From Luteimonas kalidii (lineage in GTDB: Bacteria > Pseudomonadota > Gammaproteobacteria > Xanthomonadales > Xanthomonadaceae): a stretch of 64,000 nt of DNA. The stretch covers positions 680,010-744,009 of the forward strand of contig NZ_JARXRO010000014.1 in assembly GCF_029887935.1 (NCBI RefSeq), given 5' to 3'. A model generated the notes under the pieces. That model ran no database searches, had not been told where the DNA came from, and worked only from the letters and a program-made list of their open reading frames with translations. The position numbers and the translations under genes were made by a program. How positions within the stretch are numbered: position 1 is the first letter of the stretch; every line of letters starts with the position of its first letter. Positions 17,543 through 28,888 of this stretch are shown here, piece by piece.

Positions 17543-20379
17543 CGGCGATCCTCCCCCGGGCCTTCGATGTTCGACACGCAGCGTCCGCACAGCTGCGGAT
17601 GATCGGCATGCGCGCCGACATCGCCACGACGCTGCCAGCAGCGCACGCACTTGGCCTTGGCGGTGGGCGTGGCGACGATGCGCGAGCCCTCGCCGTCCCA
17701 CGGCAGCACGGTGACATCGCCGCTGATCAGCAGGAAACGCAGCTCGTCCACCAGCGGAGCGACGCGGATGTGGTCCGCGGTGCCGGCGTGCAGTTCGATC
17801 TCCGCGTCCAGCGCCGCGCCGATCTCGCCGCTGGCGCGCATCGGCTCGAGCACCTTCGCCACCTGCTCGCGCAGCACCAGCAGGCGCTCGAAATCGTTCG
17901 CGCCCAGCGGTGCGTCCGCCGGCAGCGGCGCCAGGCCCCCGTACCAGGTGGCGAACAGCACGTTGCCTTCGCGCTCGCCGGGCAGGTAGCCCCACAGTTC
18001 GTCGGCGGTGAAGCTGAGCACCGGCGCGATCCAGCGCACGAAGGCTTCGCTGATCCGGAACATGGCGCTCTGCGCACTGCGCCGGCCGCGCGAATCCTCG
18101 CCCATGGTGTACAGGCGGTCCTTGGTCACGTCCAGGTACAGCGAGCCCAGGTCGACGCTGCAGAAGTTGAGCAGCAGTTGCACGATCTCGGCGAAGTCGT
18201 AGCGCTCGTAGGCCGCCTTGACCTTCTCCTGCACCTCGAACGCGCGGTGCACGATCCAGCGGTCGAGCGCGACCATGTCCTCGAGCGGGCGCAGGTCGCG
18301 CGCCGGATCGAAGCCGTTGAGGTTGCCCAGCAGGAAGCGCGCGGTGTTGCGGATGCGGCGGTAGGCGTCGGCGTTGCGCTTGAGGATCTCCTGCGACAGC
18401 GACATCTCGTTGCTGTAGTCGGCGCTGGCGATCCACAGGCGCAGGATGTCCGCGCCCAGGGTCTTCATGATGTCCTGCGGCTCGATCCCGTTGCCGAGCG
18501 ACTTCGACATCTTGCGGCCGTGTTCGTCCACGGTGAAGCCGTGGGTCAGGCATTGCCGGTAGGGCGCCGCCTTGTCGATCGCCACGCCGGTCAGCAGCGA
18601 CGACTGGAACCAGCCGCGATGCTGGTCGGAGCCTTCCAGGTACAGATCGGCCGGCTTGCCGAGGCCGCGTTCGAGCAGCACGCCCTCGTGGGTGACGCCC
18701 GAATCGAACCAGACGTCGAGGATGTCGGTGATCTTCTCGTAGTCCTTCGCCTCCTCGCCCAGCAGTTCGGCCGGATCGAGCGAGTACCACACGTCCACCC
18801 CGCCCTGCTCCACGCGATCGGCGACCGCGCGCATCAGTTCGGTGCTGCGCGGATGCGGCTCGCCGGTCTCGCGGTGCACGAACAGCGCGATCGGCACGCC
18901 CCAGGTGCGCTGGCGCGAGATCGTCCAGTCCGGACGTCCCTCCACCATGCCGGCGATGCGCGCCTTGCCCCAGGCCGGGTACCAGCGCACGGTTTCGATC
19001 GCGGCCAGCGCGTCGGCGCGCAGGTCGGCCTGCTCCATCGAGATGAACCACTGCGGCGTGGCGCGGAACGCGATCGGCGTCTTGTGCCGCCAGCAGTGCG
19101 GGTAGCTGTGCTCGAAGCGGCTGAAGGCGAGCAGCGTGCCGTCGCGGCGCAGCACCTCGACGATCACGTCGTTCGCCTTCCAGATATGCAGGCCGGCGAG
19201 TCCGGTGCCGTGCGCGGTCGGGGTCGACGGCAGGTACACGCCGCGGCCGTCGACCGGATTGAGCTGCGCGGCCGGGTAGCGATCGATCAGCCCGTACTGG
19301 CGCGCGACGGCGTAGTCCTCCTGGCCGTGGCCGGGAGCGGTGTGGACCGCGCCGGTGCCGTCCTCGGCCGAGACATGGTCGCCGAGCAGGATCGGGATGT
19401 CGCGCTCGTCGTAGAACGGATGCGCGAACAGCATGCCCTCGAGGCGCTCGCCCTTCGCGCGTCCCAGCACCCGCGGCGACCCGACGCCGTAGCGCGCGAG
19501 CGCCGGCTCCACCAGCGCCTCGGCCAGCACCAGCCAGCGCGCGTGGCCGTCGTGCGAGGGGCCTTCGACCAGCGCGTAGTCGAGTTCGGCGCCGAGCGAG
19601 ATCGCCAGCGAGGCCGGCAGCGTCCACGGCGTGGTGGTCCAGATCGGCACCGCGACCTCGACGTCCTCCGGCACTTCCACGCCGAACGCGCGCGCCACCG
19701 CCTGCGGGCTGCGCGCCGCGTAGGCCACGTCGATCGCGGGCGACACCTTGTCGGCGTACTCGATCTCGGCCTCCGCCAGCGCCGAGCCGCAGTCGAAGCA
19801 CCAGTGCACCGGCTTCACGCCGCGGGTCAGATGGCCGTTGTCGACGATCTTGGCCAGCGCGCGGATCTCGTTCGCCTCGAAGCGGAAATCCAGCGTCTTG
19901 TAGGGGTTGTCCCAGTCGCCCAGCACGCCGAGGCGCTTGAAGTCCTTGCGCTGGATGTCGATCTGCGACTGCGCGTACTCGCGGCATTTCTGCCGGAACT
20001 CGACCGCGTCCAGCTTCACCCCGACCTTGCCGTACTTCTTCTCGATCGCGATCTCGATCGGCAGGCCGTGGCAGTCCCAGCCCGGCACGTACGGCGCGTC
20101 GAATCCCGCCAGCGTCCTGGACTTGACGATGATGTCCTTGAGAATCTTGTTGACGGCATGTCCGAGGTGGATCGCACCGTTCGCGTACGGCGGGCCGTCG
20201 TGCAGCACGAACCGCGGACGGCCCGCCGCATGCTCGCGCAGCCGCGCATACAGACCCTCGCGCTCCCAGCGCTCGAGGGCGGCGGGCTCGCGCTTGGGCA
20301 GGTCGCCGCGCATCGGGAATTCCGTGGCGGGCAACAGGATCGTGGACTTGTAGCGCTGGCTGTCTTCGGTGTCGGTCAC
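17533..20379 (-). CDS. ileS: Isoleucyl-tRNA synthetase
   Basis: This 948-residue class I synthetase has the HIGH motif as HLGH at 71-74, KMSKS at 623-627, the CP1 editing domain between them, and a C-terminal zinc finger (CVRC...CGRC). Length matches E. coli IleS (938). The start is GTG at 20379, overlapping the ribF stop as GTGA; N terminus [16 protein letters not shown] fits the family. Confidence 0.97.
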   Translation of the reverse strand: MTDTEDSQRYKSTILLPATEFPMRGDLPKREPAALERWEREGLYARLREHAAGRPRFVLHDGPPYANGAIHLGHAVNKILKDIIVKSRTLAGFDAPYVPGWDCHGLPIEIAIEKKYGKVGVKLDAVEFRQKCREYAQSQIDIQRKDFKRLGVLGDWDNPYKTLDFRFEANEIRALAKIVDNGHLTRGVKPVHWCFDCGSALAEAEIEYADKVSPAIDVAYAARSPQAVARAFGVEVPEDVEVAVPIWTTTPWTLPASLAISLGAELDYALVEGPSHDGHARWLVLAEALVEPALARYGVGSPRVLGRAKGERLEGMLFAHPFYDERDIPILLGDHVSAEDGTGAVHTAPGHGQEDYAVARQYGLIDRYPAAQLNPVDGRGVYLPSTPTAHGTGLAGLHIWKANDVIVEVLRRDGTLLAFSRFEHSYPHCWRHKTPIAFRATPQWFISMEQADLRADALAAIETVRWYPAWGKARIAGMVEGRPDWTISRQRTWGVPIALFVHRETGEPHPRSTELMRAVADRVEQGGVDVWYSLDPAELLGEEAKDYEKITDILDVWFDSGVTHEGVLLERGLGKPADLYLEGSDQHRGWFQSSLLTGVAIDKAAPYRQCLTHGFTVDEHGRKMSKSLGNGIEPQDIMKTLGADILRLWIASADYSNEMSLSQEILKRNADAYRRIRNTARFLLGNLNGFDPARDLRPLEDMVALDRWIVHRAFEVQEKVKAAYERYDFAEIVQLLLNFCSVDLGSLYLDVTKDRLYTMGEDSRGRRSAQSAMFRISEAFVRWIAPVLSFTADELWGYLPGEREGNVLFATWYGGLAPLPADAPLGANDFERLLVLREQVAKVLEPMRASGEIGAALDAEIELHAGTADHIRVAPLVDELRFLLISGDVTVLPWDGEGSRIVATPTAKAKCVRCWQRRGDVGAHADHPQLCGRCVSNIEGPGEDRRWF

Positions 20380-21344
20380 GCGGTGGCCCGTCGTGGGGAA
20401 TGCTGCTGGAGGAGGCTGCGCGCTTCGGCGGCGTCGCGATCCATCTGCGCGACGAGGGTCGGCAGGTCCGGGAATTTCTCTTCGTCGCGCAGGCGGGCGA
20501 CGAACTCGACCTCGATCCGGCGCCCGTACAGGTCGCAATCGAAATCGAACAGGTGCGCTTCGAGCAGCGGCTCGACGCCACCCACGGTCGGCCGGGTGCC
20601 GAAACTCGACACCGACGGCCAGGGCCGGCTCTGACCGCCATCGCTGGCCACGCCGTGCACGCGGGTGGCGTAGATGCCGCGCAGCGCGGGCACCTTGCCG
20701 GCGAAGCGCAGGTTGGCGGTGGGATAGCCGAGCGTGCGGCCAAGCTGCTGTCCGCGCACCACCCGCCCCGACACCGTGTACGGCTTGCCGAGCAATCGCG
20801 TGGCGGTATCGAAGTCGCCCTCCACCAGCGCCTGGCGGATGCGCGTGCTCGACACCCGTTCGCCGCCCACCGCGACCGGCTCGATCTCGCCGGCCACGAA
20901 TCCCAGCCGCGCGCCTTCGCGTTGCAGCAGGGCGAGATCGCCGGCGCGCCGGTGGCCGAAGCGGAACCCCGGCCCCACCCAGACCTCGGCTGCGCGCAGC
21001 CGTCCGGCCAACACCTGCGCGGCGAAGGCCTCGGCCGACATCGCCGCCATCCGCGCATCGAAGCGCAGCAGCCCGATGATCTCCGCGCCCAGCTCGCGCA
21101 GGCCCTGCACCTTCGCCCGCGGCAGGCTCAGCCGCGGTGGCGGCGAGGCCGGTGCGAAGAACTCGCGCGGCAGCGGCTCGAAGCTCAACGCCGCGGCGGG
21201 AAGACCCAGGCCGCGCGCACGCGACACCGCGTGCCGCACCAGTGCGCGATGGCCCAGGTGCAGGCCGTCGAACGCACCGATGCAGACCACACTGCCGGTG
21301 GGGCACAAGGGCCCGCCGTCGACGTCGCGGAACAGCCTGCTCAT
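20376..21344 (-). CDS. ribF: Bifunctional riboflavin kinase/FAD synthetase
   Basis: RibF makes FMN and then FAD. The 322-residue protein has the nucleotidyltransferase motif [10 protein letters not shown] (HxGH at 29-32) and the C-terminal kinase motif [11 protein letters not shown]. Start [11 protein letters not shown] at 21344. The order murJ-ribF-ileS-lspA is conserved in relatives. Confidence 0.96.
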   Translation of the reverse strand: MSRLFRDVDGGPLCPTGSVVCIGAFDGLHLGHRALVRHAVSRARGLGLPAAALSFEPLPREFFAPASPPPRLSLPRAKVQGLRELGAEIIGLLRFDARMAAMSAEAFAAQVLAGRLRAAEVWVGPGFRFGHRRAGDLALLQREGARLGFVAGEIEPVAVGGERVSSTRIRQALVEGDFDTATRLLGKPYTVSGRVVRGQQLGRTLGYPTANLRFAGKVPALRGIYATRVHGVASDGGQSRPWPSVSSFGTRPTVGGVEPLLEAHLFDFDCDLYGRRIEVEFVARLRDEEKFPDLPTLVAQMDRDAAEARSLLQQHSPRRATA

Positions 21345-21458
21345 GGACTCTCGATTGGGGCCCGACCGGTTGCGGACGGGCATGGGCGCATGGATGCGCC
21401 GGAAAAGTATAGCGGCGCCGTCAACGGGCACGACCGTGGCGGCCGGCGAGCCGCCGCA

Positions 21459-23123
21459 TCAGTGACGCAGGTGGCGTGGCCGGACGCCCTGCAGCCACAG
21501 CGCCACGGCATACACCAGCGCGCCCGGGCCCACCACCAGCGCCAGGCGCCACGCACGCTCGCTCCAGTGCCACGTGGTCCAGCCGTCCCAGGCCGACAGC
21601 AGCGCCAGCACCAGGGTCGACATCGCCGCGCTGGCGACCAGCAGCTGGCGCAGGAACCGGCCCCAGCCGGGCGCGGGGCGGAACACGCACGCGCGGCGCA
21701 GGTACCACCACAGCTGGATCGCATTGGTCCAGCCCGCCACGGCCGTGGCCAGGGCCAGGCACGCGTGCGCACCCGGCATCGCCTTCAGCGCCGCGCGCAG
21801 GTTCCCGCCGCCCTGCGCCCAGGCATCGCGCCCGACCTCGGTGAACGCCAGCGCCAGCGCCAGCAACAGCGCCGTGGCGGCGATGTTCGCCAGCACCGCG
21901 ACCACCCCGGCCTTGACCGGAGTGCGGGTGTCCTGACGCGAGTAGAACGCCGGCGCCAGCACCTTCACCAGCAGGAAGGCCGGCAGCGCGGTCGACAGCG
22001 CAACCACGGTCAGCGCCGCCATCCGCGTGTCCTGCGCGGTGAAGCGCCCGTGCTGGAACAGCGTCGCCACCAGCGCCTCGGCGCACAGCATCAGCCCCAG
22101 GCAGGCCGGCACCGCGATCATCAGGCACAGGCGCAGGCCCCAGTCCAGCGCCTTCGAATAGCCCTCGGGGTCGGCGGCGGCATGACGGCGCGAGAGGTGC
22201 GGCAGGATCACCGCGCCGATGGCCACGCCGAACATGCCCAGCGGGAACTCCAGCAGCCGGTCGCCCAGGTACAGCCAGGTCACGCTGCCGCCGATCAGCA
22301 TCGAGGCGACCACGGTGTTGAGCAGCAGGTTGAGCTGCGCCACCGACGACCCGAACAGGGTCGGGACCATCAGCCGCATCACCCGCCGCACCCCTTCGTG
22401 CGCCGCGCCCCAGCGTGGCCTGGGCAGCAGGCCCAGCCGCGCCATCGACGGCAGCTGGAACGCCAGCTGCAGCGCGCCGGCCACCAGCACGCCCCAGGCC
22501 AGCGCCATCACCGGCTGTTCCATCCGCGGCGCCAGCGCCAGCGCGGCGGTGATCATCGACACGTTCAGCAATACCGGCGACAGCGCCGGCACCGCGAACC
22601 TCTGGTAGCTGTTCAGCACGCCGCCCGCCAACGAGGCCATCGAGATGAACAACAGGTACGGGAAGGTGATGCGCAGCATGTCCGTCGCCAGCCGGCCCTG
22701 TTCCCCGTCGGCGTCGAAGCCGGGCGCGAATACCCGGATCACCCAGGGCGCGGCCAGCACCGCGGCGGCGGTGAGCACCAGCAGCACCGCCAGCAGGGTG
22801 CCGGCGACCCGGTCGACCAGTTCCTTGACCGCCGCGTGGTCGCGCCGCTCCCGGTACTCGCTCAGCACGGGCACGAAGGCCATCGAGAACGAGCCCTCGG
22901 CCGAGAGCCGGCGCAGGAAGTTCGGGATCCGGAACGCCACCAGGAATGCGTCCATCGCCGGGTTGGCGCCGAACACCGCGGCGTAGACCTGGTCGCGGAC
23001 CAGCCCGGAGATCCGGGAAATGAAGGTCATGGCGCTGAACACGGCGGTCGAACGCAGCAGCCCGGCCCGCTTCGGCGCCGCCGGCGCGCCGCCCGGCGGG
23101 AGGGTCGGGTCGGGTTCGCTCAC
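21459..23123 (-). CDS. murJ: Lipid II flippase MurJ
   Basis: MurJ flips lipid II across the inner membrane for peptidoglycan synthesis. The 554-residue polytopic protein has the family opening AVFSAMTFISRISGLVRD and AMDAFLVAFRIPNFLRRLSAEG. A GTG start at 23123 (reading SEPDPTLPPGG next) is chosen for its GGGAG site; the upstream ATG at 23240 would run through the rpsT promoter. It is divergent from rpsT. Confidence 0.95.
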   Translation of the reverse strand: MSEPDPTLPPGGAPAAPKRAGLLRSTAVFSAMTFISRISGLVRDQVYAAVFGANPAMDAFLVAFRIPNFLRRLSAEGSFSMAFVPVLSEYRERRDHAAVKELVDRVAGTLLAVLLVLTAAAVLAAPWVIRVFAPGFDADGEQGRLATDMLRITFPYLLFISMASLAGGVLNSYQRFAVPALSPVLLNVSMITAALALAPRMEQPVMALAWGVLVAGALQLAFQLPSMARLGLLPRPRWGAAHEGVRRVMRLMVPTLFGSSVAQLNLLLNTVVASMLIGGSVTWLYLGDRLLEFPLGMFGVAIGAVILPHLSRRHAAADPEGYSKALDWGLRLCLMIAVPACLGLMLCAEALVATLFQHGRFTAQDTRMAALTVVALSTALPAFLLVKVLAPAFYSRQDTRTPVKAGVVAVLANIAATALLLALALAFTEVGRDAWAQGGGNLRAALKAMPGAHACLALATAVAGWTNAIQLWWYLRRACVFRPAPGWGRFLRQLLVASAAMSTLVLALLSAWDGWTTWHWSERAWRLALVVGPGALVYAVALWLQGVRPRHLRH

Positions 23124-23150
23124 GCTCCCGCCCCCCGCCGACCGGACTGG

Positions 23151-23179
23151 TTGACCCAAGTGGCTGAAACCCTCATAAT
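23151..23179 (+). promoter_or_regulatory. rpsT promoter
   Basis: TTGACC (23151-23156), a 17-bp spacer and CATAAT (23174-23179) lie about 80 bp before rpsT. This is one of the best sigma-70 matches in the window. Confidence 0.75.
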
Positions 23180-23257
23180 TTCCGGCTCCGTTTTCCCGAA
23201 GCCCGGCGCTCGCCGGTATTCGACGTTCAACTCCATACAAGATTCCAGGATCCCATC

Positions 23258-23530
23258 GTGGCCAACATCAAGTCCGCCAAGAAGCGCGCCAAGCAGACCG
23301 TCGTGCGCAACGCGCGCAACACGGCCCAGCGTTCGCAGCTGCGCACCGCCGTCAAGAAGGTCGTCAAGGCGCTCGACGCGAACGACGCCGCCGGCGCCGA
23401 AGCCGCCTTCGCCGTCGCCCAGCCGCTGCTCGACCGTTTCAGCTCGCGTGGGCTGATCCATCGCAACAAGGCCGCGCGCCACAAGAGCCGTCTGACGGCC
23501 CGCATCAAGGCGCTCAAGGCCGCGGCCTGA
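23258..23530 (+). CDS. rpsT: 30S ribosomal protein S20
   Basis: S20 is a helical 16S-rRNA-binding primary assembly protein. The 90-residue product has the typical [18 protein letters not shown] start and [14 protein letters not shown] end. The start codon is GTG at 23258, preceded by CCAGGA; a weak start is in keeping with S20 autoregulation in E. coli. A single-gene unit with its own promoter and terminator. Confidence 0.97.
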   Translation: MANIKSAKKRAKQTVVRNARNTAQRSQLRTAVKKVVKALDANDAAGAEAAFAVAQPLLDRFSSRGLIHRNKAARHKSRLTARIKALKAAA

Positions 23531-23556
23531 TCCGCCGAAGACGGCAGCTGTTCCGA

Positions 23557-23582
23557 AAAACCCGGCGCAAGCCGGGTTTTTT
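23557..23582 (+). terminator. rpsT intrinsic terminator
   Basis: CCCGGC, GCAA tetraloop, GCCGGG, preceded by A5 and followed by T6. Textbook intrinsic terminator 26 nt after the rpsT stop. Confidence 0.9.
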
Positions 23583-23700
23583 GTGGCCGGGACGATGCAC
23601 CCGCCGCGGAAGGGTCCGCCCGTGCGCCATGTCCGCGACGCCGGTGCCCCGCTTCGAGAGCGGATGTAGCGCACGGCCACCGGCGGCGACGCAAGGAACG

Positions 23701-23725
23701 GCATCGGGGCGCGCCCCGGCGATGC
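23701..23725. other. Hairpin in the rpsT-obgE convergent spacer
   Basis: GCATC and GATGC flank a GGGG CGCG CCCC core. It could terminate obgE transcription (minus strand), but has no U-tract. The rest of 23583-23804 shows no gene. Confidence 0.35.
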
Positions 23726-23804
23726 ACGGTGCGCATGCGGCGCCTGGCGGCGGCCGGAGCGTGGCGGCGCCTCCTCCAGGCCCGCCTGTCCGCCGCGCGT
23801 GGCC

Positions 23805-24914
<1,110 letters not shown>

Positions 24915-25055
24915 TCATTCGGGTTGGCGCGAGCGCACAGCGTATCCGGGCGGTCGCCGTCGGGCACGCGCGATCGGTCCGGAGCAGCGCATGGATCATG
25001 CCGGCGCAATGCACCGGATCGGCGCATCGTCTGCGCGAACCGGGCGTGCAAACGA

Positions 25056-25080
25056 AAAACCCCGCCGAAGCGGGGTCTTC
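25056..25080 (-). terminator. rplU-rpmA intrinsic terminator
   Basis: On the minus strand ACCCCGC-TTCG-GCGGGGT is followed by TTTTCGTTT. It lies 19 nt past the rpmA stop and implies that obgE relies on read-through or its own promoter. Confidence 0.85.
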
Positions 25081-25098
25081 GCCTGCGTCGCCGACAGC

Positions 25099-25359
25099 TT
25101 ACGCCTCGGCGACCACGCTCACGGTACGCCGCTTCTTCGGTCCCTTGACCGAGAACTCGACCTTGCCGTCGACCAGCGCGAACAGCGTGTGGTCGCGGCC
25201 CAGGCCCACGCCGGGACCCGGATGGAACTGGGTACCGCGCTGGCGGACGATGATGTTGCCGGCGTCGATCGCCTGGCCGCCGAAGATCTTGACGCCCAGG
25301 TACTTCGGGTTGGAGTCGCGGCCGTTGCGCGAGGAACCTACGCCCTTCTTGTGTGCCAT
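25099..25359 (-). CDS. rpmA: 50S ribosomal protein L27
   Basis: The 86-residue product starts [23 protein letters not shown]27's N-terminal tail reaches the peptidyl-transferase centre. It sits 12 nt behind rplU. No Firmicutes-type cleavable extension is present. Confidence 0.97.
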   Translation of the reverse strand: MAHKKGVGSSRNGRDSNPKYLGVKIFGGQAIDAGNIIVRQRGTQFHPGPGVGLGRDHTLFALVDGKVEFSVKGPKKRRTVSVVAEA

Positions 25360-25371
25360 GACTGCTGCTCC

Positions 25372-25695
25372 TTACTTGTTGTCGCCGGAACCATTGATTC
25401 CGGTGATCTCGATTTCGGTGTAATGCTGGCGATGTCCCTGCCGCTTCATGTGGTGCTTGCGGCGGCGGAACTTGATGATGCGCACCTTGTCGGCGCGGCC
25501 GTGGGCCACGACCTTCGCGGTGACGCTGGCGCCCTTGAGCGCGTCGCCGATCCTGATGCCGTCGCTGTCGCCCAGCATCAGCACGTTGTCGAACGTGATC
25601 TCGTTGCCGGCTTCGGCCTCGAGCTTCTCGACGCGGAGCGTTTCGCCCTGCGCCACGCGGTATTGCTTGCCGCCGGTGACCAGTACTGCGTACAT
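25372..25695 (-). CDS. rplU: 50S ribosomal protein L21
   Basis: The 107-residue product starts [20 protein letters not shown] and has the rRNA-binding [15 protein letters not shown] segment. First gene of rplU-rpmA. Frames that extend far upstream of 25695 are chance. Confidence 0.97.
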   Translation of the reverse strand: MYAVLVTGGKQYRVAQGETLRVEKLEAEAGNEITFDNVLMLGDSDGIRIGDALKGASVTAKVVAHGRADKVRIIKFRRRKHHMKRQGHRQHYTEIEITGINGSGDNK

Positions 25696-25772
25696 GTGGA
25701 GCCTCTCGATATCGGTGTTGGTTCTGTAGTTATTCTTGGACCTGACCGCCATCGAGGGCGGACAGAAGCGGA

Positions 25773-25802
25773 ATTGTAGGGGATTCAGCGGGTTGCGCGC
25801 AA
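25773..25802 (-). promoter_or_regulatory. rplU promoter
   Basis: On the minus strand TTGCGC (25802-25797), 18 bp, TACAAT (25778-25773), giving a leader of about 70 nt before rplU. Confidence 0.6.
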
Positions 25803-25838
25803 CATCCTGTCCCGCCCGCGGCCGACGGGCGGGTCTGG

Positions 25839-26759
25839 CTACCCGGCCCGCGCCCAGGGCGGATCGGCGAAATGGGCCGCCAGGTGGCCGACGAAGGCCC
25901 GGACCCGAGGCGGCACGAGGACGCGTCCCGGCATGACCGCATGGATGCCGCTGGGCGGCGGCGGATGCCCGGGCAGCACGACCCGCAGCCGGCCTTCGGC
26001 CAGGTCGCGGTGGACGTGCCAGACCGAGTGCAGCGCGATGCCCAGGCCCGCTACGGCCGCCTCGCGCAGGACCTCGCCGTAGTTGCTCTCGAACCGGCCA
26101 CGGACGCGGACCTCGACCGGCGCGCCCGCCCCGTCCGTCAGCCGCCAGACCTCCCGGTGGCCATCGCGTCCGGTCAGCAGCAGGCAATCGTGCTGGGCGA
26201 GCGCCGAGGGATCGTCGGGTTCGCCGCGGCGGTGCAGGTACTCCGGGGATGCGCACAGGACCCGCTCGTTGGCCACCAGCTGTCGCGAGACCAGCCCGGA
26301 GTCGTCGAGCCGGCCGATCCGGATCGCGAGATCGAAGCCGGCGCCGACGAGGTCGACCACGCGGTCGTCCAGGTCCAGGCTGACCCGCAGACCGGGATGC
26401 GCAGCGAGGAATCCCGCCATCAGCGGCGCGATGTACTGCCGCCCGAACGAGGCCGGCGCGGTCACGCGCAGGGTGCCTGCCACCGCCCCACCGCGCTGGC
26501 GCAGCCGGTCGCCCAGCAGCGCCAGTTCCTCGACCAGCGCGCGTCCTTCCTGCGCCAGCGCCACCCCCTCGGGGGTGGGATGCAGGCGCCGCGTGGTCCG
26601 GTGGAGCAGGCGCACGCCCAGTTCCCGCTCGAGCCGCTTGAGCCGCTGGCTGGCGACCGCCACGGACAGGTCGAGGTGGCGGGCGGCGGCACTGATCGAG
26701 CCCAGGTCGAGCACCTGCAGGAACAGGGCGATGTCGCCGACGCGATCCATGATCTCCAA
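25839..26759 (-). CDS. LysR-family transcriptional regulator
   Basis: This 306-residue regulator has an N-terminal winged helix ([20 protein letters not shown], then [20 protein letters not shown]) and a periplasmic-binding-like effector domain. Start at 26759 or three codons in (MDRVGD). It is divergent from an aldo/keto reductase and has a perfect dyad 10 bp upstream of its start, so autoregulation and control of the reductase cluster are likely. Effector unknown. Confidence 0.88.
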   Translation of the reverse strand: MEIMDRVGDIALFLQVLDLGSISAAARHLDLSVAVASQRLKRLERELGVRLLHRTTRRLHPTPEGVALAQEGRALVEELALLGDRLRQRGGAVAGTLRVTAPASFGRQYIAPLMAGFLAAHPGLRVSLDLDDRVVDLVGAGFDLAIRIGRLDDSGLVSRQLVANERVLCASPEYLHRRGEPDDPSALAQHDCLLLTGRDGHREVWRLTDGAGAPVEVRVRGRFESNYGEVLREAAVAGLGIALHSVWHVHRDLAEGRLRVVLPGHPPPPSGIHAVMPGRVLVPPRVRAFVGHLAAHFADPPWARAG

Positions 26760-26768
26760 CTATTCGTT

Positions 26769-26788
26769 GAAACTGATTCGGCAGTTTC
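26769..26788. promoter_or_regulatory. Candidate LysR-type operator
   Basis: GAAACTG-ATTCGG-CAGTTTC is a perfect 7-bp inverted repeat with a 6-bp spacer in the 127-bp divergent spacer between the LysR gene and the aldo/keto reductase. Size and place fit a LysR recognition site. Confidence 0.6.
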
Positions 26789-26886
26789 TCGGTTTTTCGT
26801 GGCAGTGCAAGCCGCGACAGTGGCGGTCGGACGCCGACCGCCGCCGGGCGCAAAGCGACACCCCCTCTTCTTTCTGGAGACATCGC

Positions 26887-27942
26887 ATGCAATACCGCTC
26901 CCTCGGTGCCTCCGGGCTCAGGGTCTCGGCGCTGGGATTCGGCGCCGGCACCTTCGGCGGTACGGGGCCGCTGTTTTCGGCGTGGGGCACCACCGGCGAG
27001 GACGAGGCGCGCAGGCTGGTCGATATCGCCCTCGCGGCCGGGGTCAACTTCTTCGACACCGCCGACGTGTATTCGGACGGCGCCTCCGAACGCATCCTCG
27101 GCGCCGCACTCAAGGGCCGGCGCGACCAGGTGGTGCTGTCGACCAAGACCGCCCTGCGCCTGGGCGAGGGCCCCAACGACGTGGGCACCTCCCGTCACCG
27201 CCTGTTGCGCGCCGTGGAGGCTTCGCTGCGGCGCCTGGGCACCGACTATATCGACCTGCTGCAGCTGCACGCCTTCGACGCGAATACGCCGCTGGAGGAA
27301 ACGCTGGCCACGCTCGACGGGCTGGTGCGCGCGGGCAAGGTGCGCTACCTGGGCGTGTCCAATTTCTCCGGCTGGCAGCTGATGAAGGCGCTGGCGATCG
27401 CCGACCGGCAGGGCCATGCGCGCCCGGTGGCGCACCAGGCCTACTACTCGCTGGTCGGCCGCGACTACGAATGGGAGTTGATGCCGCTCGGCCTGGACCA
27501 GGGCGTCGGCGCGGTGGTGTGGAGCCCACTGGGCTGGGGACGGCTGACGGGGAAGGTCCGCCGCGGCCAGCCGCTGCCCGCCGGCAGCCGCCTGCACGCC
27601 ACCCGTGCCTTCGCCCCGCCGGTCGACGACGAGCGCCTGTTCCGCGTGACCGACGCGCTCGACGCCGTCGCCGCCGAGGCCGGCAGGCCGGTCCCGCAGG
27701 TGGCGCTGAACTGGCTGCTGCAGCGGCCGGGCGTGGCCACGATCCTGGTCGGCGCGCGCGACGCGCGGCAGCTCGAACAGAACCTCGGCGCCAGCGGGTG
27801 GACGCTGGCGCCCGCGCAGATCGAACGCCTCGACGCAGCCAGCGCCATCACGCCGCCGTATCCCTACTATCCCTACTGGAACGGGATGTTCACCGAACTC
27901 GCGCCACCGCCCGTTCCTGTCCGGCTGGAGACCGCTCCATGA
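26887..27942 (+). CDS. Aldo/keto reductase
   Basis: This 351-residue NADPH-dependent TIM-barrel oxidoreductase carries the full catalytic tetrad D57, Y62, K87 and H128 ([24 protein letters not shown]). The C terminus has the cofactor motif [15 protein letters not shown]. It resembles the AKR11/AKR12-like group that acts on small aldehydes. It is divergent from the LysR gene and followed by phzF-like and MDR genes. Substrate unknown. Confidence 0.88.
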   Translation: MQYRSLGASGLRVSALGFGAGTFGGTGPLFSAWGTTGEDEARRLVDIALAAGVNFFDTADVYSDGASERILGAALKGRRDQVVLSTKTALRLGEGPNDVGTSRHRLLRAVEASLRRLGTDYIDLLQLHAFDANTPLEETLATLDGLVRAGKVRYLGVSNFSGWQLMKALAIADRQGHARPVAHQAYYSLVGRDYEWELMPLGLDQGVGAVVWSPLGWGRLTGKVRRGQPLPAGSRLHATRAFAPPVDDERLFRVTDALDAVAAEAGRPVPQVALNWLLQRPGVATILVGARDARQLEQNLGASGWTLAPAQIERLDAASAITPPYPYYPYWNGMFTELAPPPVPVRLETAP

Positions 27943-28024
27943 CGCCCGCCACCGCGCGATGCGGATTGCCGCGCTGCCACCACGCGCCGGCGTGCCCGCC
28001 CGCGCCCGAACACGAGGCCCGCCG

Positions 28025-28888
28025 ATGAGCCCGCGACTGCTGCGCTACGCCGCGTTCTCCCGGGATCCGGCGGGCGGCAATCCCGCCGGCGTGTGGATCG
28101 GCGACTCCCTGCCGGCGAAGGCCGAGATGCAGCGCATCGCCGCCCGGGTCGGGTACTCGGAAACCGCCTTCGTCGCCGCGCCGGACGCGTCCGGCGGGCG
28201 CCAGGTCCGCTACTTCAGTCCCGTGGCCGAAGTGCCTTTCTGCGGCCACGCCACCATCGCTGCCGCAGTGGCGCTGGGCGATCTGGGCGAAAGCGCGAAG
28301 CAGCGGTTCCAGACCGCAGCGGGCGAGGTCGAGGTGCGCGTGTCGATCGACGCGGATGGGCGCATGGCGACCCTGGTGTCGGTCCCGCCGCGCCACGCAC
28401 CGGTGCCCGGGGCACTGCTGCGCGATGCGCTGGCGGCGCTGGATTGGGGCATGGACGAACTGGACCCGGCGATTCCGCCCGCCCTCGCCTTCGCCGGCGC
28501 CTGGCACCTGGTGCTCGCGGCGGGCGACCGGCAACGGCTGGCGGCGCTCGAGTACGATTTCGAGCGGCTCGCGACGGTCATGCGCGTGCACGATCTCACG
28601 ACCCTGCAGCTGGTGTGGCGCGAGCGCGTCGGGCTGTTCCATGCGCGCAATCCTTTCCCGGTCGGCGGCGTGGTGGAGGATCCGGCGACCGGTGCGGCCG
28701 CAGCGGCGCTCGGAGGGTATCTGCGCGATGCCGGTCTGGTCGACGCGCCTGCGCGGCTCACCATCCACCAGGGCGAGGCGATGGGCAGGCCGGGTCGGCT
28801 GCAGGTCGACATCCCCGCCAGCGGCGGCATCGCGGTGTCCGGTCATGCGATCCCCATTCCCGATGCATCCGCAGGAGATGTGCGATGA
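28025..28888 (+). CDS. PhzF-family isomerase-like protein
   Basis: This 287-residue two-domain hotdog/epimerase-fold protein has the catalytic glutamate E46 (YSETAFV), [13 protein letters not shown] and [15 protein letters not shown]. PhzF isomerises trans-2,3-dihydro-3-hydroxyanthranilate, but most family members outside phenazine clusters have unknown substrates, and no other phz genes are here. Start at 28025. Its last codon overlaps the next start (ATGA). Confidence 0.85.
   Translation: MSPRLLRYAAFSRDPAGGNPAGVWIGDSLPAKAEMQRIAARVGYSETAFVAAPDASGGRQVRYFSPVAEVPFCGHATIAAAVALGDLGESAKQRFQTAAGEVEVRVSIDADGRMATLVSVPPRHAPVPGALLRDALAALDWGMDELDPAIPPALAFAGAWHLVLAAGDRQRLAALEYDFERLATVMRVHDLTTLQLVWRERVGLFHARNPFPVGGVVEDPATGAAAAALGGYLRDAGLVDAPARLTIHQGEAMGRPGRLQVDIPASGGIAVSGHAIPIPDASAGDVR

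Noticed and set aside
17599..20634. A 1011-codon open frame on the plus strand
   Set aside because: It is entirely antisense to ileS. Long antisense frames are expected in GC-rich DNA; composition is His/Arg/Ala-biased and no domain is recognisable.
20400..23456. A 1018-codon plus-strand frame
   Set aside because: Antisense to ribF and murJ and running through the rpsT promoter; composition is Gln/His/Arg-rich mirror sequence without protein features.
25696..27597. A long upstream extension of rplU
   Set aside because: It would read antisense through the aldo/keto reductase and in another frame across the LysR gene; L21 is complete from 25695.
28025..28888. Phenazine biosynthesis cluster
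   Set aside because: Only a PhzF-family protein is present; no phzA/B, C, D, E or G neighbours, and the family is widespread outside phenazine producers.
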